A stretch of 21,668 nucleotides of DNA, taken from positions 1 through 21,668 of IMG/VR virus record IMGVR_UViG_3300013101_000117; one strand, written 5' to 3'. This document shows, piece after piece, positions 1 to 8,272 of the stretch. Source of the DNA: a virus. The notes beneath the pieces were generated by a model, which was not told the origin of the DNA, searched no databases, and saw nothing but the letters and a program-made list of their open reading frames with translations. Each line of letters begins with the position of its first letter. The stretch's first letter is position 1. The translations under genes and the position numbers were made by a program.

Positions 1-2004
1 CGCTTGGAAGTCGGCCACCGAGGACGGCGTCCGCTCGTCTACAACCTCAGCTGTGCCGGTCACGCTGCGCCGATACTTGTTGATGTCAACCACTGTGCCG
101 GTCGTCTCGTCGATGATGTCGTCAGCGATTGTCCGAGCAATGTTCTCGCTGGACCGCACATTGACCGCAGCCTTGAGCGCCTCCTCGTCGATGATCGACG
201 GGAGCCTCCCAAAGAACCGAGCCTGAATCTCAGTGATCTCTGACTTCGTCTTCGTCACCCACCCAAGGTTCTTCACGATCTCATCGAGCTGCTTGCGAGC
301 GTCAGCAACAGACGCCGTCAATACGTCAGCCTGCCGAGCCATTGGATCCATGAGACGCTGGAGCACCTGTGGATCCTGGACGCGCCTCACGCCACCAGAT
401 AGGTATTGCTCCAGCGCTCGCTTCTTTCTCCGGTAGTCAGCCTCACTCACCCCGAGCTCACGGAGAGCGCGGTCCACGTAGTCTCGGTAGAGGTCGATGT
501 CGACTCCGAACTTCTTTCCTGTTCTCTGAATGTTCTTGTAGTGCTTGAGGCCATCGGTGATGTAGCCCTTGATGACCCCGTTGTACATGGCGTCGACTTG
601 GACGCCGAAGTTGTTGATCTTCTTGAGCTCTCCAGTGAGCAGGCCGAACATCTTGATGACGTCCCTCTGAGTCACCTTCCGATAGAAGTCATCTGCTCGA
701 TACGCGTACCCACCCTTCCCGAGTATCGACTCAGATGCCTTGTCCAAGATCGTGGTGAGTGCCTTGACCTTCGGATGAACCACAGATCCGAACGCGTCGA
801 AGTTCGCCGCCATGATCGACTCAGTGATCACGTCAACGATCTTGCTCGGGTACTTCGCCTTCATCAAGATCGCACGCTGTGGGATGTTGTCAATCAGACC
901 GATCGAGTAGAGAACTGGGTCGACGAGCGACTCAAAGTACGCATCACCAGCCTTGATGAAGTTGCCGAGCGTGAGCTTCGTAGCGAACTGAACAAGTGGC
1001 TGAGAGATACCGGTCTTGTCGGCCACCTTCTCTGTGAGGTAGATCGCTGTGGTCGACGCCACGTTGAACTCTCCGGTTCGGTACGCACGTCTAACCGCCT
1101 TGGCCCAGTCACGCCACGTGTTCTTTCTGCGGTCAGCCTTGATCGACACGACCTGCTCTTCAGCCGCCTTGTTGTCGACCGCCCCGTGGCCCTGCTTCGC
1201 AGAGAAGGCACGTCGGCAGTTTGGGTGCTCGATCACGTGCTCCATTGCATACTTGATCGTCCACGTCTTGCCGTCAGCCTCAGCACACTCTTCATCGTCG
1301 ACAACGCCATCGTGCACCTTCACACGACTGACGCCGTCCTCGGCGTACTTGTTGAGCGTCCCAGAGCTGTAGGCGTTGGCTGACTTCGTGCGCACAAGCA
1401 TGCGCGTGTACGTCTCCATCTCCCAGTGGTTGCCACCAGCGTCGATGATGGTGACGCCGTCTTCCCACAGATCGTCAGCGAGCTTCTTGGAGACCTTCTT
1501 CGGATCTGCCTCTCCAGTGAGCAGAGCCTGCGCTATCGCCTCTCTGCTCTTCGTCTGAATGAGAGCGATGTCTCCTGGATCCATCCCCTGGTACATCTTC
1601 TGGAGCTCGATCTTTCGATCGAACTCAGCTGAGTACTGCTGGAGTTTCGTGCCGACGTCGTCGTACGCATCCCACGAGAGGACGTCAAGCGCCTCTCGGT
1701 GCGGAAGACTGAACTCCATCGAGGCGCCGGTCTCTCTTCCAGCGATGAACCACCCTTCCTCGTAGAGGCTCGTGATCCCATCGTCTGCCCACAGCTGCAC
1801 GCTTGAGTCGAGCCCAGAGAACGAGGTGCTGACCTCACGCTTCATGGCGTTCAGTCTGGAGATTTGAGAAGCCTTCGACAGCTCACTGTCAGGCAGTGCG
1901 TTTGCCTCAGCGATCTTGGAATCGAGTGTTCCCTGAGCTTCGTGGATCTGAGTGAGAAGCCAACTCTGCCTCTCGTCTTCAACTCCTGGTGCCTTGAAGT
2001 CCAT
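1..2004 (-). CDS. MuF-like minor head protein (partial, runs off left edge)
   Basis: An uninterrupted minus-strand frame of 668 codons runs from ATG at 2004 to the window edge, so the C-terminus is missing. Residues about 231-264 read HDGVVDDEEC, then DG.TW and HPNCRR (His260 to Arg264). This is the D-G-x-x-D-x-x-C...DG...HPNCR signature of the MuF / SPP1 gp7 family, minor head proteins that sit on the portal at the inner capsid face and may be injected with DNA. The N-terminal 220 residues are mainly helical. More than 400 residues follow the MuF motif, much longer than SPP1 gp7 (about 300 aa), and are rich in Lys, Asp and Glu with no domain I recognise. The start follows the connector stop by 9 bases with a GGGGG ribosome site. 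Family assignment is from the motif; the role of the extension is unknown. Confidence 0.8.
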   Translation of the reverse strand, partial: MDFKAPGVEDERQSWLLTQIHEAQGTLDSKIAEANALPDSELSKASQISRLNAMKREVSTSFSGLDSSVQLWADDGITSLYEEGWFIAGRETGASMEFSLPHREALDVLSWDAYDDVGTKLQQYSAEFDRKIELQKMYQGMDPGDIALIQTKSREAIAQALLTGEADPKKVSKKLADDLWEDGVTIIDAGGNHWEMETYTRMLVRTKSANAYSSGTLNKYAEDGVSRVKVHDGVVDDEECAEADGKTWTIKYAMEHVIEHPNCRRAFSAKQGHGAVDNKAAEEQVVSIKADRRKNTWRDWAKAVRRAYRTGEFNVASTTAIYLTEKVADKTGISQPLVQFATKLTLGNFIKAGDAYFESLVDPVLYSIGLIDNIPQRAILMKAKYPSKIVDVITESIMAANFDAFGSVVHPKVKALTTILDKASESILGKGGYAYRADDFYRKVTQRDVIKMFGLLTGELKKINNFGVQVDAMYNGVIKGYITDGLKHYKNIQRTGKKFGVDIDLYRDYVDRALRELGVSEADYRRKKRALEQYLSGGVRRVQDPQVLQRLMDPMARQADVLTASVADARKQLDEIVKNLGWVTKTKSEITEIQARFFGRLPSIIDEEALKAAVNVRSSENIARTIADDIIDETTGTVVDINKYRRSVTGTAEVVDERTPSSVADFQA

Positions 2005-2013
2005 CGTCGCCCC

Positions 2014-2415
2014 CTACACGGTGGCGTAGATGTCCTGCATGGACTTCTGGTGCTCCATGAGTCTTGCCACCAGAGTGCCGGTGCCGTTCGCATCGTCTGG
2101 CACGAGCTCCATCCAGACTCCAACAGATCCGGTGTCGGTACCGTTGGCTTCCTTGTCCTTGTCCAACCAGAACTTCCACATCCTGATTGCGACCTTGTAC
2201 TTCTCGGTGGGTTGGCCCCAAGATTCAGAGGTGTTTCCAACCGACTGGGAGACTGGGTCTCCACCAGTTTCGGAAGCGGTGAGCAGCCAGCCCATCGCGG
2301 TGGCGCCTTCGATGGTGCCTGCTTGATCGTAAAGAGCCTGGAGCTCTTCGTCTGAGAACCTACACGGATCGCCTGTGTCTCTGAGGTACAGCCGCATTGT
2401 GGCGATCGTGTTCAT
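2014..2415 (-). CDS. Head-tail connector (adaptor) protein
   Basis: This 133-aa protein has an N-terminus reading MRLYLRDTGDP.RFSDEELQALYDQAG followed by a helix of small residues (GATAMGWLLTAS). That is the usual pattern of phage head-tail adaptor or gp6-like connector proteins, which bind below the portal and close the head before the tail joins. Trp-rich helices in the second half (MWKFWLDKD) fit the all-helical fold. ATG 2415 has a strong GGAGG ribosome site 5 bases upstream. It lies in the expected place, after the capsid gene, but is separated from it by a strong hairpin. The family match is by eye, so the exact connector class is uncertain. Confidence 0.65.
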   Translation of the reverse strand: MNTIATMRLYLRDTGDPCRFSDEELQALYDQAGTIEGATAMGWLLTASETGGDPVSQSVGNTSESWGQPTEKYKVAIRMWKFWLDKDKEANGTDTGSVGVWMELVPDDANGTGTLVARLMEHQKSMQDIYATV

Positions 2416-2434
2416 CTGTTCCTCCGAACGAGTG

Positions 2435-2466
2435 GGACCGGAGAGGTATGAGCACCTCTCCGGTCC
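2435..2466 (-). terminator. Strong intergenic hairpin after the capsid cluster
   Basis: A perfect 13-bp inverted repeat, ggaccggagaggt (2435-2447) and acctctccggtcc (2454-2466), encloses a 6-base loop. It lies 6 bases past the TAA of the upstream 78-aa gene and about 20 bases before the connector start. No T-run follows on the minus strand, so it may be a partial terminator, RNA processing site or 3' stabiliser that lowers connector and MuF expression relative to capsid. The hairpin is seen directly; the role is inferred. Confidence 0.6.
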
Positions 2467-2472
2467 ATTCGC

Positions 2473-2709
2473 TTACTCCGCTGCTTCGGGTTCGGGTGTT
2501 TCCACAGGAGCTGTGCCCCGTGAATCCGTTCCCTTGACATCACTTCCAGTGAGCGCGTCCATTTCCATGAGCGGCCCCTGGCCCGCGGTGACGTCCGAGA
2601 CAACCACGCCAGTACCAGTGACGTTCACAGGAACGTCAGTGATCTTGACCATGTTGGCCTCGTCGTATGCCGTGGGGTAATCGGCGTTTGGGTATCTTTG
2701 TGGACTCAT
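2473..2709 (-). CDS. Hypothetical 78-aa protein downstream of capsid
   Basis: This 78-aa acidic protein starts MSPQRYPNADYPTAYDEAN and ends in a Pro/Glu-rich tail (APVETPEPEAAE). ATG 2709 overlaps the capsid stop by four bases (ATGA), indicating coupled translation. The central part is Val/Thr/Gly-rich (VPVNVTGTGVVVSDV), suggesting beta structure. Its position directly after the major capsid gene and before a hairpin suggests a virion-associated protein made at a level like capsid, for example a head-surface or head-completion factor, but no family is recognised. Confidence 0.7.
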   Translation of the reverse strand: MSPQRYPNADYPTAYDEANMVKITDVPVNVTGTGVVVSDVTAGQGPLMEMDALTGSDVKGTDSRGTAPVETPEPEAAE

Positions 2710-3833
2710 GCAAGTGCCACCTTCCACATCGAGGACTCGGGAACGGCAAGCATACCGCGCCTCGTCCGCGCAACCATCTGAGCGATGACAAGACGGGAGA
2801 TGTCCGAGGGACGCTCGGTGTCAACCCGCATGTCATGCTTGATGTACTCAAACGTGTTCCGCTTCGGCTGAATGAGGAGAACCTCATCAGCTGCCGCTCC
2901 CTCGTAGTCCCAACGCAGGTTCCCCATCTGCATGTTGTCGCCTTCGTAGACGATGATGCTGGAGATCTGGTTGACACTCGGGTTGGGACCAGCTGTGTCG
3001 GACTGACGTCCGAGGAACAGGTCTGTGGCGTTGGTACCGGCACCAATCGAAGAGGTATCGCTGATGAGCGAAAGCGCATCATTGAGCTCATACGCCGTCG
3101 CGAGACTGCACAGGGCAATCGTGGGACGGATGGCATGCCTACGACCGAAGCCGTCTTCCTTCAGCGCTGCGTCAGCAAGCGCCTTACGGAGAGTCAACCT
3201 GATTGCTTCCAGCCGGTTGCCCGAAGGCGCCGTCTGGAGAGCGGTCGTGTTCCCAACAGCCGCGTAGTTGAAGCCGAGCAACGGCGACAGGTAGATGTGG
3301 TTGAGCAGTGCGTTGTACGAGTCACCGAGTGACTTGTTCGCAAGCTCAACCTTCCAACCTTCGTCGTAGACCTCGACGTCCTCATCCCACTCAAACCCGT
3401 TGGTGTAAGTGATCATCGGAACGGTCGGGCCCTGCTCTGCACGCGTGGTGCCGAATCGAACTTCCTGCCCCTCAAGATGCTTGAGCCAGACAGAGTCGGC
3501 GTACATCTGGAAGCCTGAATCGATCAGACGGGGAAGGTTGGGATTGCTGATCGTCTGGTAGATCGGCTTGTAGAGAAGCGGGTGCTCGTCCCTGCCACTC
3601 TCGATCTGCACCGTGACGTACTGCGCCAACTCTTCGACCATCGCGCTCGATCCGAGGAACTCACCCATCGGCTTGGTCAGGTTGAGCTTCTTCAGCGAGC
3701 CGTCAGGCCCACGAGGAATCTCAAATCGTGTACCGGCTGCTCCGGATTGTGCTGCTTCTCCCACCGCGTACTCGGTCATGACCGAGCCGCTGCGCTCAGC
3801 GAGGAGGCTTTCCTTGGTAATCATTCTCGCCAT
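2706..3833 (-). CDS. Major capsid protein (HK97-like fold)
   Basis: The protein is 375 aa from ATG 3833 (MARMITKESLLAERSG), which has a GGGAGGG ribosome site and lies 3 bases past the upstream stop. An upstream in-frame extension would overlap the neighbouring gene and has implausible composition. It has the expected size for an HK97-fold capsid subunit, and its position after terminase, portal, protease and a DUF2190 gene is diagnostic. Visible features are an N-terminal charged segment, a central acidic-aromatic region (FEWDEDVEVYDEGWKVEL) and a C-terminal half with alternating strands (SSIIVYEGDNMQMGNLRWDY) ending in hydrophobic and basic segments. The call rests mainly on size and gene order plus overall pattern. 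Any N-terminal cleavage site cannot be read with confidence. Confidence 0.8.
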   Translation of the reverse strand: MARMITKESLLAERSGSVMTEYAVGEAAQSGAAGTRFEIPRGPDGSLKKLNLTKPMGEFLGSSAMVEELAQYVTVQIESGRDEHPLLYKPIYQTISNPNLPRLIDSGFQMYADSVWLKHLEGQEVRFGTTRAEQGPTVPMITYTNGFEWDEDVEVYDEGWKVELANKSLGDSYNALLNHIYLSPLLGFNYAAVGNTTALQTAPSGNRLEAIRLTLRKALADAALKEDGFGRRHAIRPTIALCSLATAYELNDALSLISDTSSIGAGTNATDLFLGRQSDTAGPNPSVNQISSIIVYEGDNMQMGNLRWDYEGAAADEVLLIQPKRNTFEYIKHDMRVDTERPSDISRLVIAQMVARTRRGMLAVPESSMWKVALA

Positions 3834-3835
3834 GG

Positions 3836-4195
3836 TTATGCCCTCCCTGCAAACGCGCCTGGGATGACGACCATCCACCCGAAACCACCAGCAGCAGCAA
3901 CAACTCGTGCGACGGTGCCAACCGGCGTGTCCCACGGTGCTGACTGCGCCACATCGATGAACGCTGTGCCGGTGAAGAAGACATCGTCTCCTATCGCCCA
4001 GCCGCCAGCCTTGGCGGGCAGCTGCACTTCGCGCTCTTCCTGACCGATTGACAGCGACACTTCCGCTGTGTCGACCACATCGGTATCACAGAATCCGAAG
4101 ACTCCACTAATACCAGCAGGATCGCCGTGCAGAAGATCGCCACCAGAGTCATTGGTGACTACGAGAGACAGTCCATCAGAGGTCTTGTGACCCAT
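3836..4195 (-). CDS. DUF2190 family head protein (probable capsid decoration or head fibre)
   Basis: This 119-aa protein has the DUF2190 pattern: GDPAGISGVFGF early, a central beta segment (VSLSIGQEEREVQLPA), then AIGDDVFFTG and PVGTVARVVAA near the end. DUF2190 proteins are small beta-rich virion proteins encoded next to the capsid gene, in several phages linked to capsid decoration or head fibres. Older annotations as RecA-like are misleading. ATG 4195 has an AGGAG site. The gene ends 2 bases before the capsid start, suggesting co-translation and matched dosage, as for a protein that coats the capsid lattice. Confidence 0.75.
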   Translation of the reverse strand: MGHKTSDGLSLVVTNDSGGDLLHGDPAGISGVFGFCDTDVVDTAEVSLSIGQEEREVQLPAKAGGWAIGDDVFFTGTAFIDVAQSAPWDTPVGTVARVVAAAGGFGWMVVIPGAFAGRA

Positions 4196-4204
4196 GTGTG
4201 TCTC

Positions 4205-5254
4205 CTATTCCCAGACGGTGCCCTGGCGGGCATCGTCCGTCTTGTTGGAACCGCCACCTGACACGACCGTGGTCTTACCCACGAGTGCCTTGATGTACGG
4301 ACGGTCGAGAGCTTTGGTGATCTCACCGGTGATCTCTTCCTTGGTTGAAGCGTCGGTTACGGATGACATGACTGCGTCACGCACCGCTTCCTTCGCCATC
4401 TCAGCTGTGATCTCCGCACCATCAATCGCCTCGTCAACAGCCTTGCCAAGCTCTACAGCTTTGCTAGCTCCAACTAGGGACCGAACGGCATCAATCACAG
4501 CCGAGGAATCTGCTTCATCATCAAACTCAAAGATGACCCGCATCTCGCCAGCGAGTTCTACGTCGCTAGACAGCTCATCCCTGCCCTCCGCACGAAGTGC
4601 GGTAGCAAGGTGTGCAGGCACCTCATCGAGCTTGAGGGAAGCGATGACCTCTTCACGAGTCACTACATCCTCCTTGGTCTGCTCGCCACTTACATTGATC
4701 AGTTCGGTCTCCATTCCAGCTCGACCCTTTGGCGTCCAGTCCAATGACCAGAGGTCGAACTCCGTCACCCTGTCGTCCTCAGTGCTTCTGACCCCAAAGA
4801 TCGAAACACTGTTGACGATGTCGGCTCCGGACTCTGCCAGTCTCAACTGGGTTCTGAGATCCTCCGCTGTGCGCGGTACGTATCCCTTCACCAACAGCTG
4901 ACCCTTACCTTCGGAATCCGACACGTACTGGGCACCTACCCATGCCGTGACCGCATCCCGATATTCCCAGGACACCTTCTCAGGATCCTGGTGACCTTTG
5001 TAGCCTGGAGGACGCTTCGTGTTGAACTGCGCCTCCAGGTTTCTGAGAAGAGCCTCGTCGTAGACCGGACCTGCGCCCTGGTCTCCACGACTCGGCTTGA
5101 TCGACACCGTCACAAAGAACGGGTCGTCGTCTGTTTCCTTGAGCTTCTCGATGTCGAACCCAGATGCAAACGGAACTTCATGTCCGCTGGCTTCAGCTGG
5201 AGTAAGAACGGCGATCTCACCCAGCAGCTGTGAGCCCTGTTTCACGATCTTCAT
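4205..5254 (-). CDS. Capsid maturation protease with C-terminal scaffold region
   Basis: The protein is 349 aa from ATG 5254, chosen because GGAG lies 7 bases upstream. It overlaps the portal end by 38 bases. Residues about 45-185 resemble phage prohead proteases: FVTVSIKPSRG, then GYKGHQ (His88), AWVGAQYV, KGYVPR, and DIVNSVSIFG (Ser149 and Ser151), then LDWTPKGRAGM. His88 and one of the serines are candidate catalytic residues. The remaining 165 residues are acidic, Ala/Glu/Lys-rich and probably helical, as expected for a scaffold (delta-like) segment that guides procapsid assembly before being degraded. Position between portal and capsid supports this. The fold is inferred from pattern; the catalytic third residue is not assigned. 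Confidence 0.7.
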   Translation of the reverse strand: MKIVKQGSQLLGEIAVLTPAEASGHEVPFASGFDIEKLKETDDDPFFVTVSIKPSRGDQGAGPVYDEALLRNLEAQFNTKRPPGYKGHQDPEKVSWEYRDAVTAWVGAQYVSDSEGKGQLLVKGYVPRTAEDLRTQLRLAESGADIVNSVSIFGVRSTEDDRVTEFDLWSLDWTPKGRAGMETELINVSGEQTKEDVVTREEVIASLKLDEVPAHLATALRAEGRDELSSDVELAGEMRVIFEFDDEADSSAVIDAVRSLVGASKAVELGKAVDEAIDGAEITAEMAKEAVRDAVMSSVTDASTKEEITGEITKALDRPYIKALVGKTTVVSGGGSNKTDDARQGTVWE

Positions 5255-6731
5255 CCTCAAACTCCTCTTGCTCGTCCTTCATGAGAGCCTCGGCCTGAGC
5301 CATCTTCTCTTTGACTTCGTCCTCGATCCTATCACTCTCAGTTGGAGATTCATCAAGGTCGTACGGATCGATCTCCTTGATGAGCTTCATCAGCACGTTG
5401 TTCGCTGTGTGCTTGGAGACCATCTGACCGTCGTTGAGAGCGATCAGGGACTCAGCAAAGTTGCGGAATGCCTCACCCTCAGTCTTGAGGTCTCGCAGTG
5501 CAAGCTCATCCCACGTAACGGTGACCCGCTCGCGCTTGTTGAGGATCGACTTGAGAGCCATGCGACCGATAAGTGACCACACAGACTCTGTCATCGTTCT
5601 CTTGCGTTTGGTCTTGTGCACGAGCGGCGACCCCTGCTCACCGACCGACGCCTTGGAGCTTGCGATCGCCCCGCCGAATGCCCACTCAGGCACCTCGGAC
5701 GCATCAACGATGTTGAGGAAGATGAACTCCAACAGCGTGGTCGTGTCGCCAAGAGGCGCACGGGCCTGGATGATCTCAGCACCTTCGGAATAGATCGAGG
5801 ATCCGGTCGCCATGATGTCCGGATCTCCGGACTCAAAGAAGAGGACGTCCTTGTTCTTGAATCTGAGACGACCCTCAAGAATCTCGGCGTCAGAGAAGTT
5901 GTTGTTGATGAACCGAGTGACGTCACGGGCTCGGATGATCAGCTTCGCTGTGGAGTGGAGCTCGCTCGATGATCCTGCATGGAGCATCACGTCGTTGTAG
6001 AACTTCATGTACGGCTCAATCGGTTCCAGGTCCGAACTGGCGTGGAGCTCACCGATCTCATCCTCGTTCTGGAGGTGAACAGCTGGCACGAACCCGAGCG
6101 GGTTGTCCATGTCACGAGGTGGCTCTTCGTCGTTCTCGTACTTGAGGATGATCTTGTCGGCAGTGATCGTCTCGTAGAGGATCACTTCCACCAACTCACC
6201 CGTCGATCCGTCTGGCCGCATGAACACATGCTTGATCTTGACGGCTTCGATGGCGTCGAGATCCTCATCCTTGGAGATGATCTCAAACGCTTCGGTTGGG
6301 ATCAGCGCGAGCTCCAGGTCTTTGTCGTCAGGGGTGTACAGCGCAGCGTAAGCGCCTGACCTGTTCATCGGCCTCAGCTTGACCAGCACTTCCCCGTCAC
6401 GAAGACACATCTTGTGCGCCTTCTGCATCTGTGATGCCCACTGAGCAGTCAATCGATCGAGCCACATCTGCTCATCGCCGCCCTGGGTATCAGCAGTGAG
6501 GATCGGTACGCCCATGAATCCAACCGGCACATTGATCGCAGGTCGTGAGAATCCGGATCCGAGCTTGTACCGCTGATCTCGGTTGTAGTAGAGACGCCGA
6601 GCCAGCGCGTAGTCCACCTCAGAGGTGTCGAGGCGGTACGGAGAGGTGAACGTCGGGTCGAATGTTGGCAGCGATCCAGGTGACCGCAGCTGTGTCTCAA
6701 GGTTTGGATCTGGGATGGTAATTGGGATCAT
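5217..6731 (-). CDS. Portal protein
   Basis: The protein is 504 aa, a typical portal length. Portals form the dodecameric ring at one capsid vertex through which DNA is packaged and ejected. The N-terminus carries an Arg/Tyr-rich helix (LARRLYYNRDQRYKL) and INVPVGFMGVPI. A middle segment reads LRDGEVLVKLRP, common in SPP1-type portals where a strand follows the first helical block. A long helical stem and crown region (VDASEVPEWAFGG...MTESVWSLIGRMALKSIL) follows, and the C-terminus is very acidic (DEQEEFEDEDRE). ATG 6731 overlaps the terminase stop by four bases (ATGA). Gene order TerL-portal-protease is canonical. Confidence is high on order, length and pattern together. Confidence 0.85.
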   Translation of the reverse strand: MIPITIPDPNLETQLRSPGSLPTFDPTFTSPYRLDTSEVDYALARRLYYNRDQRYKLGSGFSRPAINVPVGFMGVPILTADTQGGDEQMWLDRLTAQWASQMQKAHKMCLRDGEVLVKLRPMNRSGAYAALYTPDDKDLELALIPTEAFEIISKDEDLDAIEAVKIKHVFMRPDGSTGELVEVILYETITADKIILKYENDEEPPRDMDNPLGFVPAVHLQNEDEIGELHASSDLEPIEPYMKFYNDVMLHAGSSSELHSTAKLIIRARDVTRFINNNFSDAEILEGRLRFKNKDVLFFESGDPDIMATGSSIYSEGAEIIQARAPLGDTTTLLEFIFLNIVDASEVPEWAFGGAIASSKASVGEQGSPLVHKTKRKRTMTESVWSLIGRMALKSILNKRERVTVTWDELALRDLKTEGEAFRNFAESLIALNDGQMVSKHTANNVLMKLIKEIDPYDLDESPTESDRIEDEVKEKMAQAEALMKDEQEEFEDEDRETGLTAAG

Positions 6732-8272
6732 GTGAAGCTCGCCTTCGTCAGCGCGTTTCGGATGCTATCAGACTTATCACCTGGCGCCATGCCTGAGATC
6801 ATCGCAGCCTCCAGCATCTTCTCAACGGCATCAAGCCGATCGTCATGTCTTCCTTCATTGAAGTCGATCCACTGATCGTAGAAGTTCTCGCTGTCAATGT
6901 CGTCCTTCCCAGTTGGGAAGATGCCAGGACCGCCTTCGTACACGAGCACTCTGTCGGTCTCAAAGTGCACGCTCATCGTCTCAAACCGTAGCTCTTTGCT
7001 CTTGGTTGTGGGGCTCTTGTACGCAGGGACGTTGGTGTTTCTCCAGATGTCCTGCTTCGCCGCCACTGAGAATGCGACGGCTTCGATCGCCACACGTCGT
7101 AGCCCCTTCTCATTGTGGAGCTTCTGGAGCTGCCTCGTTCCATCAGCGATGTTCCAATCTGAGCTGCCCATCGTCCCGAGCAGATACACGACGCCGTCAG
7201 GTGTCCGACCGCCCCAAGCAATGGCGTACTCGTCTGGTTCAGCCACCTCGGTTTCACCGGTTGCTGGATCGACACCTCCGAAGTAGATGAGGCGCTGCCA
7301 CGGGATCTGGTTGTGCGAGACGAACGTGAGGATGTCGGCCTTGAGGAGCTTGCCGCCTTCGTCAGTGGCGTCGTTCAGATACTTACGAGCGAACCGCCTG
7401 GTGCCCTGTCGCTTGAGCGCAGCATCGAGCCTTTCCTGCGGCATCCACAGCGGAGCTCCCTTCTTGCCGTACGTCCCATCGGTATCGACCGCTGACAGGT
7501 GCATGTGCTGGTAGCCCTCGGAACGACTGAGCGTTGCTGTGAGGTCTCTGCCGGTCTGGAGTGTGCCGTAGCTCGCACAGATCCCACCATCGACAACACG
7601 GTTCTCAATGATCTCCTGCCACATCTCCTGGTCGGCCTGGTTCTTGATCTCGGACAGGGCGCGTGTGCGGTCCTGGACGTCGTCACCGAACACCCAGTCG
7701 AGGCGGGCACCCTGGATCGTGCCGGTGATGCCGGTCGTCCAGATTGACGGATCCTTCGATCGTGACTTGCGCTCCACGAAGATCCGCTGATCAGACCAAC
7801 CAGCAACGTAGTCGGGTCGGAGCTCAGGGAACTCAGCTCGCAGGAGCTGGTTGTTCTCAATGTGCCACTTGATCGGCCCGAGAGACTTCATGGCGTCACC
7901 CTGTCGGTTGCCGATGAGCGTGCCCATCGTCTCCTGATCGATCGCCAGGATCCAAAGTGGGATCACGATCGACATCCAGGTTGTCTTGGCGTGCTCGATC
8001 GGAATCCAGAGTGTCTTGAAGACAGTCTCGGCGTTCTTCTTGGCGTCGTCAGGGCGCGGATACAGCTTCAGGATCTCAGGATCGAACCGGCTCCCCCTGA
8101 GGAGATGGTGCACCATGTCCCGTTGGAACGGCTGCGTCTCCGAGGTCCAACGAGCGTCGTGAGGCTTGACGTACCGCTCACCGAAGTAGATCGGATCAAT
8201 GCGGGCCCGCCGAGCCTCAGGACTCTTCGACTCCGGTACGTGGTAGGCCAACAACCTCGACACCACTGCCAT
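6728..8272 (-). CDS. terL: Terminase large subunit (ATPase and nuclease)
   Basis: TerL drives ATP-powered DNA packaging and cuts the concatemer. From ATG 8272 the protein has 514 aa. The ATPase domain shows a degenerate Walker A, PIEHAKTT (91-98), and a clear Walker B, LDWVFGDD (191-198). The nuclease domain shows FGGVDPATG (Asp335), an acidic IEAVAF (Glu397) and HDDRLDAVE (476-483), the three acidic clusters of an RNase H-like nuclease. The frame is open further upstream to 8521, but that stretch is Ser/Arg-rich and lies inside TerS. ATG 8287 and 8323 are alternatives; 8272 is preferred for its GGAG 9 bases upstream. It overlaps TerS by 56 bases. Function is well supported; the start is uncertain. 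Confidence 0.9.
   Translation of the reverse strand: MAVVSRLLAYHVPESKSPEARRARIDPIYFGERYVKPHDARWTSETQPFQRDMVHHLLRGSRFDPEILKLYPRPDDAKKNAETVFKTLWIPIEHAKTTWMSIVIPLWILAIDQETMGTLIGNRQGDAMKSLGPIKWHIENNQLLRAEFPELRPDYVAGWSDQRIFVERKSRSKDPSIWTTGITGTIQGARLDWVFGDDVQDRTRALSEIKNQADQEMWQEIIENRVVDGGICASYGTLQTGRDLTATLSRSEGYQHMHLSAVDTDGTYGKKGAPLWMPQERLDAALKRQGTRRFARKYLNDATDEGGKLLKADILTFVSHNQIPWQRLIYFGGVDPATGETEVAEPDEYAIAWGGRTPDGVVYLLGTMGSSDWNIADGTRQLQKLHNEKGLRRVAIEAVAFSVAAKQDIWRNTNVPAYKSPTTKSKELRFETMSVHFETDRVLVYEGGPGIFPTGKDDIDSENFYDQWIDFNEGRHDDRLDAVEKMLEAAMISGMAPGDKSDSIRNALTKASFT

Noticed and set aside
406-1383. Long plus-strand open frame of 325 codons
   Set aside because: It is antisense to the MuF-like gene, which has a recognisable motif, start and ribosome site. 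The plus frame has Val/Leu/Arg-heavy composition typical of a shadow.
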